Below are positions 27,323 through 37,509 of a DNA stretch of 64,000 nucleotides, in pieces. Numbering within the stretch: the stretch's first letter is position 1; every line of letters begins with the position of its first letter. The notes beneath the pieces were generated by a model that did not search any database, was not told the origin of the DNA, and was given only the letters and a program-made list of their open reading frames with translations. Made by a program: the position numbers and the translations under genes. Origin of the DNA: an uncultured Alphaproteobacteria bacterium (GTDB lineage Bacteria > Pseudomonadota > Alphaproteobacteria > Rhodobacterales > Rhodobacteraceae); contig CAKMYZ010000003.1 of assembly GCA_929200255.1 (NCBI GenBank), forward strand, positions 150,549-214,548. The letters run 5' to 3'.

Positions 27323-28272
27323 CAGGCGGTCTCCCTTAGGACGCGGGGTACTTTGAATTCTACGTTTTCTTCGGCAGTTACAACCATCTCAACCGTTGTA
27401 TCAAAGCGGTCTTTGAAGGCGTTGATCACTTCTTCGATCAGGACTTCGGGGGCGGAAGCCCCGGCAGTGATCCCCATCGATGTGATCCCTTCCAACGCGC
27501 GCCAGTCAATGTCAGTCGCCCGCTGTACCAGTTGGGCGTAGTTACAGCCGGCCCGCGCACCAACCTCGACCAGCCGTTTGGAATTGGATGAATTGGGCGC
27601 CCCCACTACCAGCATTGCGTCGCACCGTGGGGCCATCGCCTTGACCGCTTCCTGCCGGTTGGTTGTGGCGTAGCAGATGTCTTCCTTATGCGGGCCGACG
27701 ATGGCGGGGAACCGGGCATGCAGTGCTTTGACAATATCGGCCGTGTCATCCACCGACAGTGTTGTCTGCGTGACGAACGCCAGTTTTTTCGGGTCGCGCA
27801 CATCGACTACCGCCACATCGTCCACCGTTTCGACCAGCAACACTTCGCCGGGGGGCAGTTGGCCCATGGTGCCGACAGTCTCTGGGTGGCCTTCGTGGCC
27901 GATCATGATCATTTGCAGACCGTTGTCAGCGTGGCGCTGTGCTTCGATATGAACTTTGCTGACCAAGGGGCAGGTGGCGTCCACATAGATCATCTCGCGT
28001 TTCGCCGCGGCGGCGGGCACGGATTTTGGCACGCCATGGGCGGAAAAGATCACCGGGCGATCGTCGGGGCATTCATCCAGTTCTTCGACAAACACCGCTC
28101 CCTTATCGCGCAGGCTGTCCACCACAAATTTGTTGTGGACGATCTCGTGACGCACAAAGACCGGCGCACCCCATTTATCAAGCGCCAACTCGACAATCTT
28201 GATAGCGCGATCGACACCGGCACAGAACCCGCGCGGCGTGGCAAGATAGAGGGTCAACGGTGGTTTGGTCAT
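27322..28272 (-). CDS. ispH: 4-hydroxy-3-methylbut-2-enyl diphosphate reductase (IspH/LytB)
   Basis: 316 residues. The three [4Fe-4S] cysteines are Cys17 ([11 protein letters not shown]), Cys101 (DATCPLV) and Cys200 ([11 protein letters not shown]). Substrate-binding His46 and His79 and the key Glu127 (GHEGHPE) are present. It makes IPP and DMAPP, the last step of the MEP pathway. It is coupled to lysE downstream. The gap to the NYN gene upstream (106 bp) contains that gene's terminator and presumably the ispH promoter. Confidence 0.96.
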   Translation of the reverse strand: MTKPPLTLYLATPRGFCAGVDRAIKIVELALDKWGAPVFVRHEIVHNKFVVDSLRDKGAVFVEELDECPDDRPVIFSAHGVPKSVPAAAAKREMIYVDATCPLVSKVHIEAQRHADNGLQMIMIGHEGHPETVGTMGQLPPGEVLLVETVDDVAVVDVRDPKKLAFVTQTTLSVDDTADIVKALHARFPAIVGPHKEDICYATTNRQEAVKAMAPRCDAMLVVGAPNSSNSKRLVEVGARAGCNYAQLVQRATDIDWRALEGITSMGITAGASAPEVLIEEVINAFKDRFDTTVEMVVTAEENVEFKVPRVLRETA

Positions 28273-28341
28273 CGCATTCTCCGGTTCTGGACCAGAGGTA
28301 AGGCTTTGACGTGGGCAGGTCCAGCACCAGTTGGTGTATTA

Positions 28342-28367
28342 AAAGGGCGCATAGGCGCGCGCCCTTT
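28342..28367 (-). terminator. Rho-independent terminator after the NYN gene
   Basis: AAAGGGCGC (28342-28350) pairs with GCGCCCTTT (28359-28367), with an 8-nt loop. On the minus strand it is followed by TTTAATA. It lies 12 nt past the NYN stop. Confidence 0.75.
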
Positions 28368-28378
28368 CAATGGGTGTA

Positions 28379-28954
28379 TCAGACGTCTTGCGTGACTTCT
28401 TGCTCGCGATGCTCTTCACGCGGCTCGCGTGTCGGGCGACCAACGACATCGCGCAACTCGTCAAGTTCGATGAAGTTGTCAGCCTGACGGCGCAACTCAT
28501 CAGCGATCATCGGCGGTTGGCTGCGAATCGTGGAAACCACCGATACGCGGACCCCTTTGCGTTGCAGCGCTTCGACCAGTGGGCGAAAGTCGCCGTCGCC
28601 CGAGAACAGCACAACGTGGTCAACATGTGGAGCCAGTTCCATGGCATCGACGGCAAGTTCGATATCCATGTTACCTTTCACCTTACGGCGGCCCATGCTG
28701 TCTGTGTATTCCTTGGCTGGCTTGGTCACCATCGTGAAGCCGTTGTAGTTCAGCCAGTCCACGAGCGGTCGGATTGGCGAATACTCGTCATTTTCTAGAA
28801 GTGCGGTGTAGTAGAATGCACGCAGTAATTTTCCGCGTCGCATAAATTCCTGCCGCAGCAGTTTGTAGTCGATGTCAAACCCGAGTGATTTTGCCGCAGC
28901 ATAGAGGTTTGATCCATCGATAAAGAGCGCCAAACGCTCGTCCCGATAAAACAT
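28379..28954 (-). CDS. NYN-domain (LabA/DUF88-like, PIN-fold) protein
   Basis: 191 residues. NYN motifs are LFIDGSNLYAAAKSLG (first acidic residue), KGNMDIELAVDAM and VVLFSGDGDFRPLVEALQRKG (last acidic cluster), consistent with a metal-dependent PIN-like RNase. The C-terminal 20 residues are Glu/Arg-rich and disordered. Cellular RNA targets are unknown. AAGGACG precedes the ATG. It is divergent from folK. Confidence 0.85.
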   Translation of the reverse strand: MFYRDERLALFIDGSNLYAAAKSLGFDIDYKLLRQEFMRRGKLLRAFYYTALLENDEYSPIRPLVDWLNYNGFTMVTKPAKEYTDSMGRRKVKGNMDIELAVDAMELAPHVDHVVLFSGDGDFRPLVEALQRKGVRVSVVSTIRSQPPMIADELRRQADNFIELDELRDVVGRPTREPREEHREQEVTQDV

Positions 28955-29055
28955 GGGTCGTCCTTATAAATGTCTTCTTGCTGTCCGTGAGTGTTTTCAT
29001 CATGCAAGGTAGTTACAATATGTAAGCGATTTCATGATTGAGGCAAGTAACTACG

Positions 29056-29652
29056 ATGGGTCACGGAAGCCAATTGGTGTTAATTGCTTTAGGCAGCAAC
29101 GCAAGCTCCGTCTGGGGTGACGCAGCGGCAACGATCCGATCTGGCATCGAAGCAGCGGCCCGTTTTTCCGATAAATCACTGAAAGTTAGTCATTTTTACA
29201 AAAACCCGGCCTTTCCTGCTGGCTCGGGTCCTGACTATGTAAATGCTGCGGTTGTGATTAAGACGTGTTTGCCGGTGCACAGTATTCTTGCAGAGTTGCA
29301 CAAAATAGAGGCACAGTCGGGACGGGTGCGCACGACCCGCTGGGGTCAGCGCACGCTTGATCTTGATCTAATTGGCGCTGGTGATTTGGTTTTGCCAGAT
29401 CGGGCCACGCATGCCCAATGGCGCGACCTTTCGTTGCAGCAACAGCAGCAACAAACGCCGCAGGATTTGGTTTTACCGCATCCCCGACTGCAGGACCGGG
29501 CGTTTGTGCTGATCCCGTTGCTGGATGTTGCGCCTGACTGGCGCCATCCTATTCTGGGCCAAACGGTGCGCCAGATGTGTGCCGCATTGCCTGAAGAAGC
29601 GCGCGCCGAAGTGGTCCGTCTGCCCGACGGGCCCATCCCGCATCGCCCTTAG
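29056..29652 (+). CDS. folK: 2-amino-4-hydroxy-6-hydroxymethyldihydropteridine pyrophosphokinase
   Basis: 198 residues, HPPK. LIALGSNASSVWGD opens the fold, QSGRVRTTRWGQRTLDLDLI carries the metal-binding Asp pair, and LPHPRLQDRAFVLIPLLDV is the closing signature. It pyrophosphorylates the pterin in folate synthesis. A run of six glutamines (LQQQQQQTPQ) is inserted in the surface loop after the active site. The start is the ATG at 29056, and a TTG at 29038 is also in frame. Confidence 0.93.
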   Translation: MGHGSQLVLIALGSNASSVWGDAAATIRSGIEAAARFSDKSLKVSHFYKNPAFPAGSGPDYVNAAVVIKTCLPVHSILAELHKIEAQSGRVRTTRWGQRTLDLDLIGAGDLVLPDRATHAQWRDLSLQQQQQQTPQDLVLPHPRLQDRAFVLIPLLDVAPDWRHPILGQTVRQMCAALPEEARAEVVRLPDGPIPHRP

Positions 29653-29681
29653 AAAACAACGAAATTGCTGCGTTCGACCCC

Positions 29682-29710
29682 TTGTCAATCCCTCGCGAAG
29701 CCTCTAGGTA
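29682..29710 (+). promoter_or_regulatory. Candidate rpoZ promoter
   Basis: TTGTCA (29682-29687), 17-bp spacer, TAGGTA (29705-29710), 43 bp before the rpoZ ATG. The -35 is good and the -10 is weak. Confidence 0.4.
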
Positions 29711-29752
29711 GGCAGCTTGCAAAGTCCCTTTTGATTGACTGGAGTGCAGCCA

Positions 29753-30106
29753 ATGGCCCGCGTCACCGTAGAAGATTGCGTCGATAAAGTTCCCAACCGG
29801 TTTGAGCTTGTGATGCTTGCGGCCCATCGTGCCCGTGAAGTATCGGCCGGTGCGGCAATCACCGTTGCCCGCGACAATGATAAAAACCCGGTCGTTTCTC
29901 TGCGTGAAATCGCTGAGGAAACACAGCAAGCTGATGATCTGCGCGAGCGTATGATTGAGGCCAACCAGACCCAGATCGAGGTTGATGAGCCCGAAGAAGA
30001 CAGCATGTCCCTGCTGATGGGCGCAGAGACTGACAAACCTGCCGAAGACGACATGTCTGAAGAAAAACTGCTGCGCGCGTTGATGGATGCGCAAGGGCAG
30101 CGCTAA
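29753..30106 (+). CDS. rpoZ: RNA polymerase omega subunit
   Basis: 117 residues: [34 protein letters not shown], the standard omega N-terminus, then a long acidic C-terminal tail ([14 protein letters not shown]) usual in Rhodobacteraceae. It assists RNA polymerase assembly and carries part of a ppGpp site in E. coli. It is followed 35 nt later by the ppGpp enzyme, a common pairing. TGGAG precedes the ATG, and the ATG at 29735 is less likely. Confidence 0.95.
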   Translation: MARVTVEDCVDKVPNRFELVMLAAHRAREVSAGAAITVARDNDKNPVVSLREIAEETQQADDLRERMIEANQTQIEVDEPEEDSMSLLMGAETDKPAEDDMSEEKLLRALMDAQGQR

Positions 30107-30141
30107 GGGTCACTGATCCTTCCAAATAGGGCGCGGACCAG

Positions 30142-32292
30142 ATGACGACTGCTGATGATCTGATCGCATTGGTCCGCACCTACAACCCCAATTCAAATCA
30201 AGCGTTGCTCGGCGATGCCTATGCCTTTGGTGCTGATATGCATGAAGGGCAGTTTCGTCACTCCGGTGAAGCTTATTTCACCCATCCTGTTGCTGTGGCC
30301 GGTATCCTTGCCGAGCAGCAGATGGATGATGCCACCATCGTTACCGCCCTGCTGCATGACACGATCGAGGATACAAAGGCCTCTTTTGCGGAAGTGGAAA
30401 AGCGCTTTGGCCGCGAGATTGCCGATCTTGTCGATGGTGTCACCAAGTTGACCAATCTGCAGCTGACTTCGACTCAAACCAAACAGGCCGAGAATTTTCG
30501 CAAGCTCTTTATGGCGACTTCGCGTGACTTGCGTGTGACCTTGGTCAAACTTGCCGACCGGTTGCATAATATGCGCACGATCAAATCCATGCGCCCCGAA
30601 AAACAGGCCCAGAAGGCCCGTGAGACCATGGATATCTATGCGCCACTTGCGGGCCGCATGGGGATGCAGGGGATGCGCGAAGAACTGGAAGATTTGTCCT
30701 TTCGTGTGCTGAACCCTGAAGCGCGCAACTCGATCATCCGCCGCTTTATCACACTGCAACGCGAGGCTGGTGATGTGGTGCAGAAGATCACCACTGATAT
30801 GCGCATGGAGATGGACAAGGCAGGCATTCAGGCCGATGTCGATGGACGCGCCAAAAAGCCCTATTCGGTTTGGCGCAAGATGCAGGAGAAGGACCAGGGC
30901 TTCAGCCGCCTCTCTGATATCTATGGTTTCCGCGTGATCGTTGCGACTGAGGCGGATTGTTACCGTGTGTTGGGGGCCATCCACCAGCGCTGGCGCGCGG
31001 TGCCGGGGCGCTTCAAGGATTATATCAGTCAACCCAAGTCCAACGGCTATCGGTCGATCCATGCAACCGTATCGGGCCGCGACGGCAAACAGGTTGAGGT
31101 GCAGATCAGAACCCGTGAGATGCACGAGGTCGCCGAAACCGGCGTTGCCGCGCATTGGTCCTACAAGAACGGTGAACGGGTCGAAAACCGCTTTGCCGTT
31201 GACCCTGTGCATTGGATTTCATCGCTGACCGAGCGACTGGATGAGGATCAGGACCATGATGAATTCCTCGAAGCGGTCAAACTTGAAATGTATCAGGATC
31301 AGGTATTCTGCTTCACGCCGAAGGGCGATGTGATCAAGCTTCCCCGTGGTGCGACGCCCATTGATTTTGCCTATGCGATCCATACCCGTATTGGTTCGGC
31401 CTGTGTGGGTGCCAAGGTTGATGGGCTGCGGGTGCCGCTTTGGACGCGGCTCAAGAACGGTCAATCGGTTGAGGTGATCACCGCCGAAGGCCAAACACCC
31501 CAAGCCACATGGATTGATATTGCCGTCACTGGGCGCGCCAAGACGGCCATTCGCAGATCATTGCGCGAAGAAGACCGCGAGCGATATGTGCGCCTGGGCC
31601 GTGAGCTGGCAAGGGTCGCCTTTGAGAATGTCGGTAAGAAAAGCACCGACAAGGCCTTGGGCACAGCGGCAAAAGCCCTTGCGATTGACAGTGTGGAAGA
31701 ACTGCTCGCGCGATTGGGCAGTGCAGAGGTGACCGGACGGACTGTAGTTGGTGCGATCTACCCGGAATTGGAACACAAACACGGTGACGAGATTGAACAG
31801 GGGCGCGCCGTTGTTGGCCTGTCGCCCGATCAGGTCCAAAGCCGGGGTGCCTGCTGCCAGCCTGTACCCGGTGAACGTATTCTAGGCATCACGTTTCGCG
31901 GGCAGGGTGTCATTGTTCATGCGATCGATTGCGAGGCCCTGGCCAACTATGAAGACCAACCTGAGCGCTGGATCGATCTACAATGGCAGGAAGGTACACA
32001 CGGTGCTGTGAACACCGTCACATTTGACATCACAATTGCCAACGATTTTGGCGTTTTGGGGCGTATTTGCACTTTAATTGGTGAGCAGAGTGCCAATATA
32101 TCTGATCTGAGGTTTATTGATCGGAAACCGGACTATTTTAGGTTGTTGATAGACGTTGATTTGCGCGACGCGGAACATTTGCACCGCGTTAAGACCGCGG
32201 TCGAAGCAGAAAGCAATGTGTCGTCTATCGCGCGGCACCGTGATCCGGGGTTGGCCGCGATGGGGGCGGGTGCGGACCGCCGGGAAGGATGA
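30142..32292 (+). CDS. Bifunctional (p)ppGpp synthetase/hydrolase (RSH, SpoT/Rel type)
   Basis: 716 residues. The HD hydrolase domain retains His72-Asp73 and Glu76-Asp77 (LLHDTIED), so hydrolysis should be active. The synthetase domain spans about 230-350 (RLSDIYGFRVIV, NGYRSIHATV). TGS at about 385-445 (FTPKGDVIKLPRGATPIDFAYAIHTRIG), a zinc-finger-like/RIS region (RGACCQPVPGERI) and a C-terminal ACT domain follow. It is the likely sole long RSH controlling the stringent response, transcribed with rpoZ. Confidence 0.94.
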   Translation: MTTADDLIALVRTYNPNSNQALLGDAYAFGADMHEGQFRHSGEAYFTHPVAVAGILAEQQMDDATIVTALLHDTIEDTKASFAEVEKRFGREIADLVDGVTKLTNLQLTSTQTKQAENFRKLFMATSRDLRVTLVKLADRLHNMRTIKSMRPEKQAQKARETMDIYAPLAGRMGMQGMREELEDLSFRVLNPEARNSIIRRFITLQREAGDVVQKITTDMRMEMDKAGIQADVDGRAKKPYSVWRKMQEKDQGFSRLSDIYGFRVIVATEADCYRVLGAIHQRWRAVPGRFKDYISQPKSNGYRSIHATVSGRDGKQVEVQIRTREMHEVAETGVAAHWSYKNGERVENRFAVDPVHWISSLTERLDEDQDHDEFLEAVKLEMYQDQVFCFTPKGDVIKLPRGATPIDFAYAIHTRIGSACVGAKVDGLRVPLWTRLKNGQSVEVITAEGQTPQATWIDIAVTGRAKTAIRRSLREEDRERYVRLGRELARVAFENVGKKSTDKALGTAAKALAIDSVEELLARLGSAEVTGRTVVGAIYPELEHKHGDEIEQGRAVVGLSPDQVQSRGACCQPVPGERILGITFRGQGVIVHAIDCEALANYEDQPERWIDLQWQEGTHGAVNTVTFDITIANDFGVLGRICTLIGEQSANISDLRFIDRKPDYFRLLIDVDLRDAEHLHRVKTAVEAESNVSSIARHRDPGLAAMGAGADRREG

Positions 32293-32298
32293 GTAGTT

Positions 32299-32946
32299 TT
32301 GGTCTTCAAACGCAGGGATAGACGCGCGGTCTGGCAGATCGTGCTGGACTTCTTCTATCCCCGGGGTGGTTGGGCCCGCGCGTTTGAATACGTCAAGCAC
32401 CGGGTACGCCGTCTGCCAGATACCCCGCAAAAGATCGGGCGCGGAATCTGGGCTGGTGTCTTTGTTTGTTTTACGCCCTTGTTTGGTCTGCATTTCGTTT
32501 TTGCTGCCATCATTGCGCGGCTCATGCGTGGCAATATTCTGGCCGCCCTTATGGCGACTTTTTTTGGGAATCCGCTGACCTTTCCGCCAATTGGATACGC
32601 TTCAATCAACCTTGGCTCGTGGTTTTTGGGCATTCCGTCTGCGCGCAATCAGCGTTTGGGCGAAAAGTTCACCGACGCCGGTGCGGACGTCTGGAATAAT
32701 CTTACCGCGGTGTTCACATCGGCGCGTATCAACTGGCATGGATTGCGGATCTTTTATGATGACGTGTTCTTTCCGTATTTGGTCGGGGGCATTTTGCCCG
32801 GTCTGGTGACGGCAACCCTTGCCTACTATCTTGCCGTACCTGTGATCAGCGCCTACCAACGACGACGCAAGAAGGCGCTGCTCGCCAAGCTTGACCAACT
32901 GGGTAAAAAGAAATCACCTGCCGGCGACGACGGGCACGAACGTTAA
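32299..32946 (+). CDS. DUF2062 membrane protein
   Basis: 215 residues. A basic N-terminus (MVFKRRDRRAVW) is followed by the DUF2062 core with GIWAGVFVCFTPLFGLHFVFA and FFGNPLTFPPIGY, then a last membrane segment ILPGLVTATLAYYLAVPVI and a Lys/Arg-rich tail. Two to three membrane spans. Function unknown. The start is TTG at 32299, supported by GGAAGGATGAG upstream. It is 6 nt after the RSH stop and 9 nt before pdxJ. Confidence 0.85.
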   Translation: MVFKRRDRRAVWQIVLDFFYPRGGWARAFEYVKHRVRRLPDTPQKIGRGIWAGVFVCFTPLFGLHFVFAAIIARLMRGNILAALMATFFGNPLTFPPIGYASINLGSWFLGIPSARNQRLGEKFTDAGADVWNNLTAVFTSARINWHGLRIFYDDVFFPYLVGGILPGLVTATLAYYLAVPVISAYQRRRKKALLAKLDQLGKKKSPAGDDGHER

Positions 32947-32955
32947 AGGATAAAG

Positions 32956-33702
32956 ATGATGACCAGAGCCCTCCGCCTCGGCGTGAACATTGACCACGTG
33001 GCGACGGTGCGCAATGCGCGCGGCGGTGCCATGCCTGACCCCGTTCGCGCCGCAGTCTTGGCAGAAGAGGCCGGCGCCGATGGCATTACAGCGCACTTGC
33101 GCGAGGATCGCCGCCATATCTCTGATGCGGATATCGAAGGGTTGATGGCCGCGTTAAATGGTCCGCTAAATTTCGAAATGGCGGCCACCGAAGAAATGCA
33201 GAAAATCGCCCTGCGTCATAAACCCCACGCGGTTTGTATTGTGCCGGAAAAGCGTGAAGAACGCACAACAGAGGGCGGGCTGGAAGTCGCACGCGAGGAA
33301 AACCAACTGGCCCATTACATTGCGCCGTTGCGCGAGGCCGGGTGCCGGGTGTCGATCTTTATCGCCGCAGATCGGCGGCAGATTGAAGCGGCACATCGGA
33401 TCGGGGCCGAGGTCATTGAGTTGCACACAGGTGCCTATTGTGACGCCTATGCAGAAGGCCGGATGGATGCCTGCGATGAAGAGCTGCGCAAACTGACTGA
33501 CATGGCGGCCTTTGCTGATGATCTGGGGCTGGAGGTGCATGCCGGTCATGGCCTGACCTATGATTGTGTCGGCCCGGTCGCTGCGCTGCCTCAGGTGCAG
33601 GAGCTCAACATTGGGCACTTTATCGTTGGTGAGGCCATTTTTCGGGGGCTAACCCCGGCTATTTCTGAAATGCGGCGCATCATGGAGGAAGCCCGTTCAT
33701 GA
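32956..33702 (+). CDS. pdxJ: Pyridoxine 5'-phosphate synthase
   Basis: 248 residues, TIM barrel. [48 protein letters not shown] and VHAGHGLTY carry the substrate and phosphate-binding residues. It condenses 1-deoxyxylulose 5-phosphate with 3-amino-2-oxopropyl phosphate in DXP-dependent vitamin B6 synthesis. AAAGGATAAAG precedes an ATGATG. The stop overlaps the next ATG by 4 nt. Confidence 0.96.
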   Translation: MMTRALRLGVNIDHVATVRNARGGAMPDPVRAAVLAEEAGADGITAHLREDRRHISDADIEGLMAALNGPLNFEMAATEEMQKIALRHKPHAVCIVPEKREERTTEGGLEVAREENQLAHYIAPLREAGCRVSIFIAADRRQIEAAHRIGAEVIELHTGAYCDAYAEGRMDACDEELRKLTDMAAFADDLGLEVHAGHGLTYDCVGPVAALPQVQELNIGHFIVGEAIFRGLTPAISEMRRIMEEARS

Positions 33703-34022
33703 TGAAGCATGTTGTTTTGCTCGACTTGCCAGAAGATTATGATGAGGAAGAGCTTTTCAATATCATGCTTGGAATCGGGGATTTGATCCAAGTCATCCCG
33801 GGGTTCACCAAATTTGAACACGGCCCCAACCGAGACTTTGAAGCTATGTCAAAACCCCATGGCTATGGGTTCATCTGTCACTTTGATGATGAGGATACAG
33901 CGCATCAATACATCGCCCATTCCGGTCACATTGCGATGGGCAAGCGTCTGGTTGAAATGTGCAACGGGGGTATCGACGGGATCACGGTTATCGATTTGGA
34001 CGTCGCCACGCTGGACACCTGA
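33699..34022 (+). CDS. Dabb-like alpha/beta-barrel protein
   Basis: 107 residues. [33 protein letters not shown] and [31 protein letters not shown] are typical of the stress-responsive dimeric A/B barrel (Dabb) superfamily. Catalytic residues cannot be named. The ATGA overlap with pdxJ shows translational coupling. The family is small, widespread and mostly uncharacterised in bacteria. Confidence 0.78.
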   Translation: MMKHVVLLDLPEDYDEEELFNIMLGIGDLIQVIPGFTKFEHGPNRDFEAMSKPHGYGFICHFDDEDTAHQYIAHSGHIAMGKRLVEMCNGGIDGITVIDLDVATLDT

Positions 34023-34208
34023 ATCAGCACAATCCATTGTGCGCAGGCCCCTGCGGCGTTATCGTCCGGTATTGTTGAAATCACCCTGGTAGATCGTGCC
34101 CTTGCGCCTTCCTGTAGCAGCCTTCCTTATCCTTACAAGACCGCAAGAGGTCATGTCATGCCAGCGACAGATTGGCGGTATTGCGGCAGTCCTCTCGGCG
34201 GATAAACG
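34023..34208. other. Intergenic region before acpS with tandem short hairpins
   Basis: Two adjacent short dyads follow the Dabb stop: GCACAAT/ATTGTGC (34027-34033 and 34036-34042) and CGCAGG/CCTGCG (34042-34047 and 34050-34055). There is no U-run. The remaining 150 bp show no gene and no promoter I can name confidently. Confidence 0.4.
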
Positions 34209-34610
34209 ATGATTCTGGGCGTCGGTACTGACCTTGCCAATATCGACCGCATTCAGGGTACTCTGGATCGCTTCGGTGATCGCTTTCGTGATCGTGTCTT
34301 TACAGAGGTGGAGCAAAGCAAGGCCGAACGGCGCAAGGATGTCGCGGGCACCTATGCCAAACGCTGGGCCGCCAAAGAGGCCTGTTCAAAGGCGCTGGGC
34401 ACGGGGCTGCGCATGGGTATTTCCTGGAAAGACATGGCCGTATCCAATCTGCGCACCGGTCAGCCCGTGATGGCTGTAACAGGCTGGGCGAAAGACCGGC
34501 TTGATCAGATGACGCCCGAAGGGCACGAGGCGATTATTCACGTCACTTTGACTGATGATCACCCGTGGGCACAGGCCTTTGTGGTGATCGAGGCCCGTCC
34601 CATCGCTTGA
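34209..34610 (+). CDS. acpS: Holo-[acyl-carrier-protein] synthase
   Basis: 133 residues. [15 protein letters not shown] has the metal-binding Asp8, and [18 protein letters not shown] carries the second conserved acidic motif. It transfers phosphopantetheine from CoA to ACP in fatty-acid synthesis. The length is normal. It is followed 54 nt later by lepB, as in other Rhodobacteraceae. Confidence 0.95.
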   Translation: MILGVGTDLANIDRIQGTLDRFGDRFRDRVFTEVEQSKAERRKDVAGTYAKRWAAKEACSKALGTGLRMGISWKDMAVSNLRTGQPVMAVTGWAKDRLDQMTPEGHEAIIHVTLTDDHPWAQAFVVIEARPIA

Positions 34611-34664
34611 CAGGGCAGACGCGCGCCCTCATGTAGCTGGAAACCAAGAGCGAAGGATCGGGCA

Positions 34665-35510
34665 ATGGCCGAAAAAGCCGAAAACACAGGATTTATCGCC
34701 TGGCTGGTCGAGACAGTGAAAACAGTGTTCTGGGCACTGGTCATTGCGGGCATCTTTCGCACGGTGCTGTTTCAGCCGTTCTGGATCCCCTCGGGGTCGA
34801 TGAAAGACACGTTGCTGATCGGTGATTTCCTGTTTGTGAACAAGATGGCCTATGGGTATTCTTACGCCTCTTGCCCTTCTATTCGTATCGCCCGGTTGGG
34901 GATTGATATCGGTGCCGATGATTTCTGCGGCTTTATCGAGGACCGCGAAGAGCGGTTCTTTGGCGCCGACCCCGAGCGGGGCGACATCGTCGTGTTCCGC
35001 CACCCGGTTGACGGGCGCGACTTTATCAAGCGGCTGGTCGGCGTGCCGGGTGATCGCATCCAGATGCAGGACGGCTTGCTTTATATCAACGACCAAGCGG
35101 TAGAAGTTGAACCCGCTGGAACCTTTGATGAGATTTGGGAACGTCAGGGGCCTTTGGGGCATACGCCGAATTGCGCAAACGGGCGCGTTGGCGCCGGTAA
35201 CGTCTGCCAGAAAGAGCGGTTCATAGAGACCTTGCCCAATGGTGTCAGTCACGCCATCCTGAACGTCGGTGATGGCCCGGGGGATGACACAGGTGTATTT
35301 ACCGTTCCCGAAGGGCAGTTTTTCTTTATGGGTGACAATCGTGACAACTCTGTCGACAGTCGCTTTCTGCAAGCCAATCGCGGCGTCGGTTTTGTTGAGC
35401 GTAAGGATATCGTAGGCCGTGCGGATCGCGTGATGTTCTCATCCGCTGGCCGGTCCATGTTCGCCTTTTGGACATGGCGCAGCGACCGCTTCTTCAAGGC
35501 GCTCGATTGA
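34665..35510 (+). CDS. lepB: Signal peptidase I
   Basis: 281 residues. An N-terminal membrane anchor (about 15-38) is followed by the catalytic dyad: Ser45 in [12 protein letters not shown] and Lys122 in [14 protein letters not shown]. Box E is [13 protein letters not shown]. It cleaves Sec and Tat signal peptides at the periplasmic face. It is larger than minimal forms because of an insert with four Cys (SCPS, DFCGF, PNCANG, GNVCQ). Its stop overlaps the rnc TTG start. Confidence 0.95.
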   Translation: MAEKAENTGFIAWLVETVKTVFWALVIAGIFRTVLFQPFWIPSGSMKDTLLIGDFLFVNKMAYGYSYASCPSIRIARLGIDIGADDFCGFIEDREERFFGADPERGDIVVFRHPVDGRDFIKRLVGVPGDRIQMQDGLLYINDQAVEVEPAGTFDEIWERQGPLGHTPNCANGRVGAGNVCQKERFIETLPNGVSHAILNVGDGPGDDTGVFTVPEGQFFFMGDNRDNSVDSRFLQANRGVGFVERKDIVGRADRVMFSSAGRSMFAFWTWRSDRFFKALD

Positions 35511-36187
35511 AGCTCTCAGCCGAACTCAATGCCTTTGCGGGCAGGCTGGGCCACAGGTTTACCAAGCCCGAATTCCTGATCCGCGCCGTCACGCATTCCT
35601 CAATCGTAAGCGCGCACAGGGATGACAATCAGCGGTTGGAATTTCTGGGCGACCGTGTGCTTGGCCTTGTGATGGCCGAGGCCTTGCTGAAAGCCGACCC
35701 CAATGCCCCCGAAGGGCTGTTGGCCCCGCGCTACAACGCACTGGTCCGCCGCGAGACCTGTGCTGATGTGGCGCGCCAGATTGATCTGGGTGCGGTGCTC
35801 AAGCTGGGCCGGTCCGAAATGAAGTCGGGTGGCCGGCGCAAAGAAGCACTGCTGGCAGATGCGATGGAGGCGGTGATTGCTGCGGTTTATCAGGACGGTG
35901 GTTTTGATGCGGCGCGCGCCGTGATCCTGACCCTGTGGGGGGATCGCATTCATAACGTGGCCGAAGATGCCCGTGACGCCAAAACATCCTTGCAGGAATG
36001 GGCGCAGGCGCGTGGTGAGGTGCCGCCGCAATATGTTGAGGTGGCCCGCGCCGGACCCGACCACCAGCCGGTGTTTACCATTGAGGTGCGCCTGTCCTCT
36101 GGCCCTACCGAACAGGCAACAGCCGGGTCCAAGCGTCATGCCGAACAAGCCGCTGCTGCTGCCCTATTGAAGAAAGTCGACCAATGA
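35507..36187 (+). CDS. rnc: Ribonuclease III
   Basis: 226 residues if TTG at 35507 is the start ([10 protein letters not shown]), which gives the standard length and a TTGA overlap with lepB. The frame is open upstream to 35468. The RNase III signature [14 protein letters not shown], the [15 protein letters not shown] motif and a C-terminal dsRNA-binding domain ([28 protein letters not shown]) are complete. It processes rRNA and dsRNA. Its stop overlaps era by 4 nt. Confidence 0.95.
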   Translation: MKLSAELNAFAGRLGHRFTKPEFLIRAVTHSSIVSAHRDDNQRLEFLGDRVLGLVMAEALLKADPNAPEGLLAPRYNALVRRETCADVARQIDLGAVLKLGRSEMKSGGRRKEALLADAMEAVIAAVYQDGGFDAARAVILTLWGDRIHNVAEDARDAKTSLQEWAQARGEVPPQYVEVARAGPDHQPVFTIEVRLSSGPTEQATAGSKRHAEQAAAAALLKKVDQ

Positions 36188-37101
36188 CCGATGCCCCAAC
36201 CAAAGCCGGTTTTGTCGCCCTGATCGGTGAACCGAATGCCGGTAAATCCACGCTGCTGAACCGTATGGTCGGTGCGAAAGTGTCAATCGTCACCCACAAG
36301 GTGCAGACGACGCGCGCGCGGATCCGCGGTGTGGCGATGGCCGAGAATGCACAGCTGATCTTTGTCGACACTCCCGGCCTGTTCAAACCACGCCGTCGGT
36401 TAGACCGTGCGATGGTTGCCGCCGCCTGGGGTGGGGCTGCTGATGCCGATGTGGTTGTTTTGATGATCGAGGCGCATCGTGGCGTGACCGATGGTGTGAA
36501 AGCTATTTTGGAAACTCTGAGCGAGCGGGCAGGTAAATCGCCTGTCGCACTGGCGATCAACAAGATCGACAAGGTCAAATCCGAAGTGTTGCTGGCGCTG
36601 ACAAAAGAAATGAACGACGCCTATCCCTTTGCCGAAACCTTTATGATTTCGGCAGAGCGGGGCCACGGTTGTGAGGCGTTGCGTGATTGGTTGATCAGTC
36701 AGGTGCCAGAAGGCCCTTATCTTTATCCAGAAGACCAGATCGCCGATCTGCCCATGCGGATGATTGCCGCCGAGATGACCCGCGAAAAGCTGACCCTGCG
36801 TCTGCATCAAGAACTGCCTTACGAGCTGACGGTCGAGACCGAGAACTGGGAAGAGCGCGACGATGGCTCTGCCCGCATAGATCAGCTGATCTATGTGGCC
36901 CGCGATGGCCACAAGGGGATTGTTCTGGGTAAAGGCGGTGAGACGGTGAAGGCGATCAGCCAGGCGTCGCGTCTTGAGTTAGAGGAATTTCTGGGCCGCC
37001 GTGTGCATTTGTTTGTGAAGGTGAAGGTGCGCCCGAACTGGCTGGAAGAATCCGAGCGTTATTCGGAAATGGGCCTCGATTTCAAAGATGGCAACGCTTG
37101 A
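36184..37101 (+). CDS. era: GTPase Era
   Basis: 305 residues. G1 GEPNAGKS (15-22), G3 DTPG (62-65) and G4 NKID (126-129) are followed by a C-terminal KH domain (about 205-290, with [17 protein letters not shown]). It binds the 3' end of 16S rRNA in 30S assembly. It is coupled to rnc by ATGA and to the DUF1491 gene by TTGA. Confidence 0.96.
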   Translation: MTDAPTKAGFVALIGEPNAGKSTLLNRMVGAKVSIVTHKVQTTRARIRGVAMAENAQLIFVDTPGLFKPRRRLDRAMVAAAWGGAADADVVVLMIEAHRGVTDGVKAILETLSERAGKSPVALAINKIDKVKSEVLLALTKEMNDAYPFAETFMISAERGHGCEALRDWLISQVPEGPYLYPEDQIADLPMRMIAAEMTREKLTLRLHQELPYELTVETENWEERDDGSARIDQLIYVARDGHKGIVLGKGGETVKAISQASRLELEEFLGRRVHLFVKVKVRPNWLEESERYSEMGLDFKDGNA

Positions 37102-37424
37102 AGCTAACGGCTGAAATCTGGGTTTCAGCTTATCTGACCCGGCTGCGCCTGATCGAGGTTCCAGCCTTTGTGGTGCAGCGCGGCGACAACACGGCAGGCG
37201 CTGTGCTGATCAAACTGAACACACTGGACGGGCAGGCCTGTTGTTATCAACGCAGCTTTGATCTGATGACCGGAGAACGCAAGTGGATGGTTCTGGTGGA
37301 TGGCGAAGAGGTCACCGTTGACGCCTCCATCACCAAGCAATGCAGTTTTGACCCTGACCTTTGGGTGATCGAGGTCGAGGACCGACAGGGGCGTCACTTG
37401 CTGGATGAACCGGGGCTGGATTGA
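37098..37424 (+). CDS. DUF1491 family protein
   Basis: 108 residues: [52 protein letters not shown] and FDPDLWVIEVEDRQGRHLLDEPGLD, the usual DUF1491 layout. Cytoplasmic, function unknown, conserved between era and recO in Rhodobacterales. The start is TTG, overlapping the era TGA. Confidence 0.88.
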   Translation: MKLTAEIWVSAYLTRLRLIEVPAFVVQRGDNTAGAVLIKLNTLDGQACCYQRSFDLMTGERKWMVLVDGEEVTVDASITKQCSFDPDLWVIEVEDRQGRHLLDEPGLD

Positions 37425-37509
37425 CTTTTTCATGCCTCCGGCGGGCGGCACTGGCCCGCGAAAACACGCGAAGACTTGCAACTGACGTGCAACCGGTCAG
37501 AAATACATC

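Noticed and set aside
30142..32292. Possibility that the RSH enzyme is a synthetase-only RelA
   Set aside because: The HD motif LLHDTIED is intact, so a bifunctional SpoT/Rel type is the better call.
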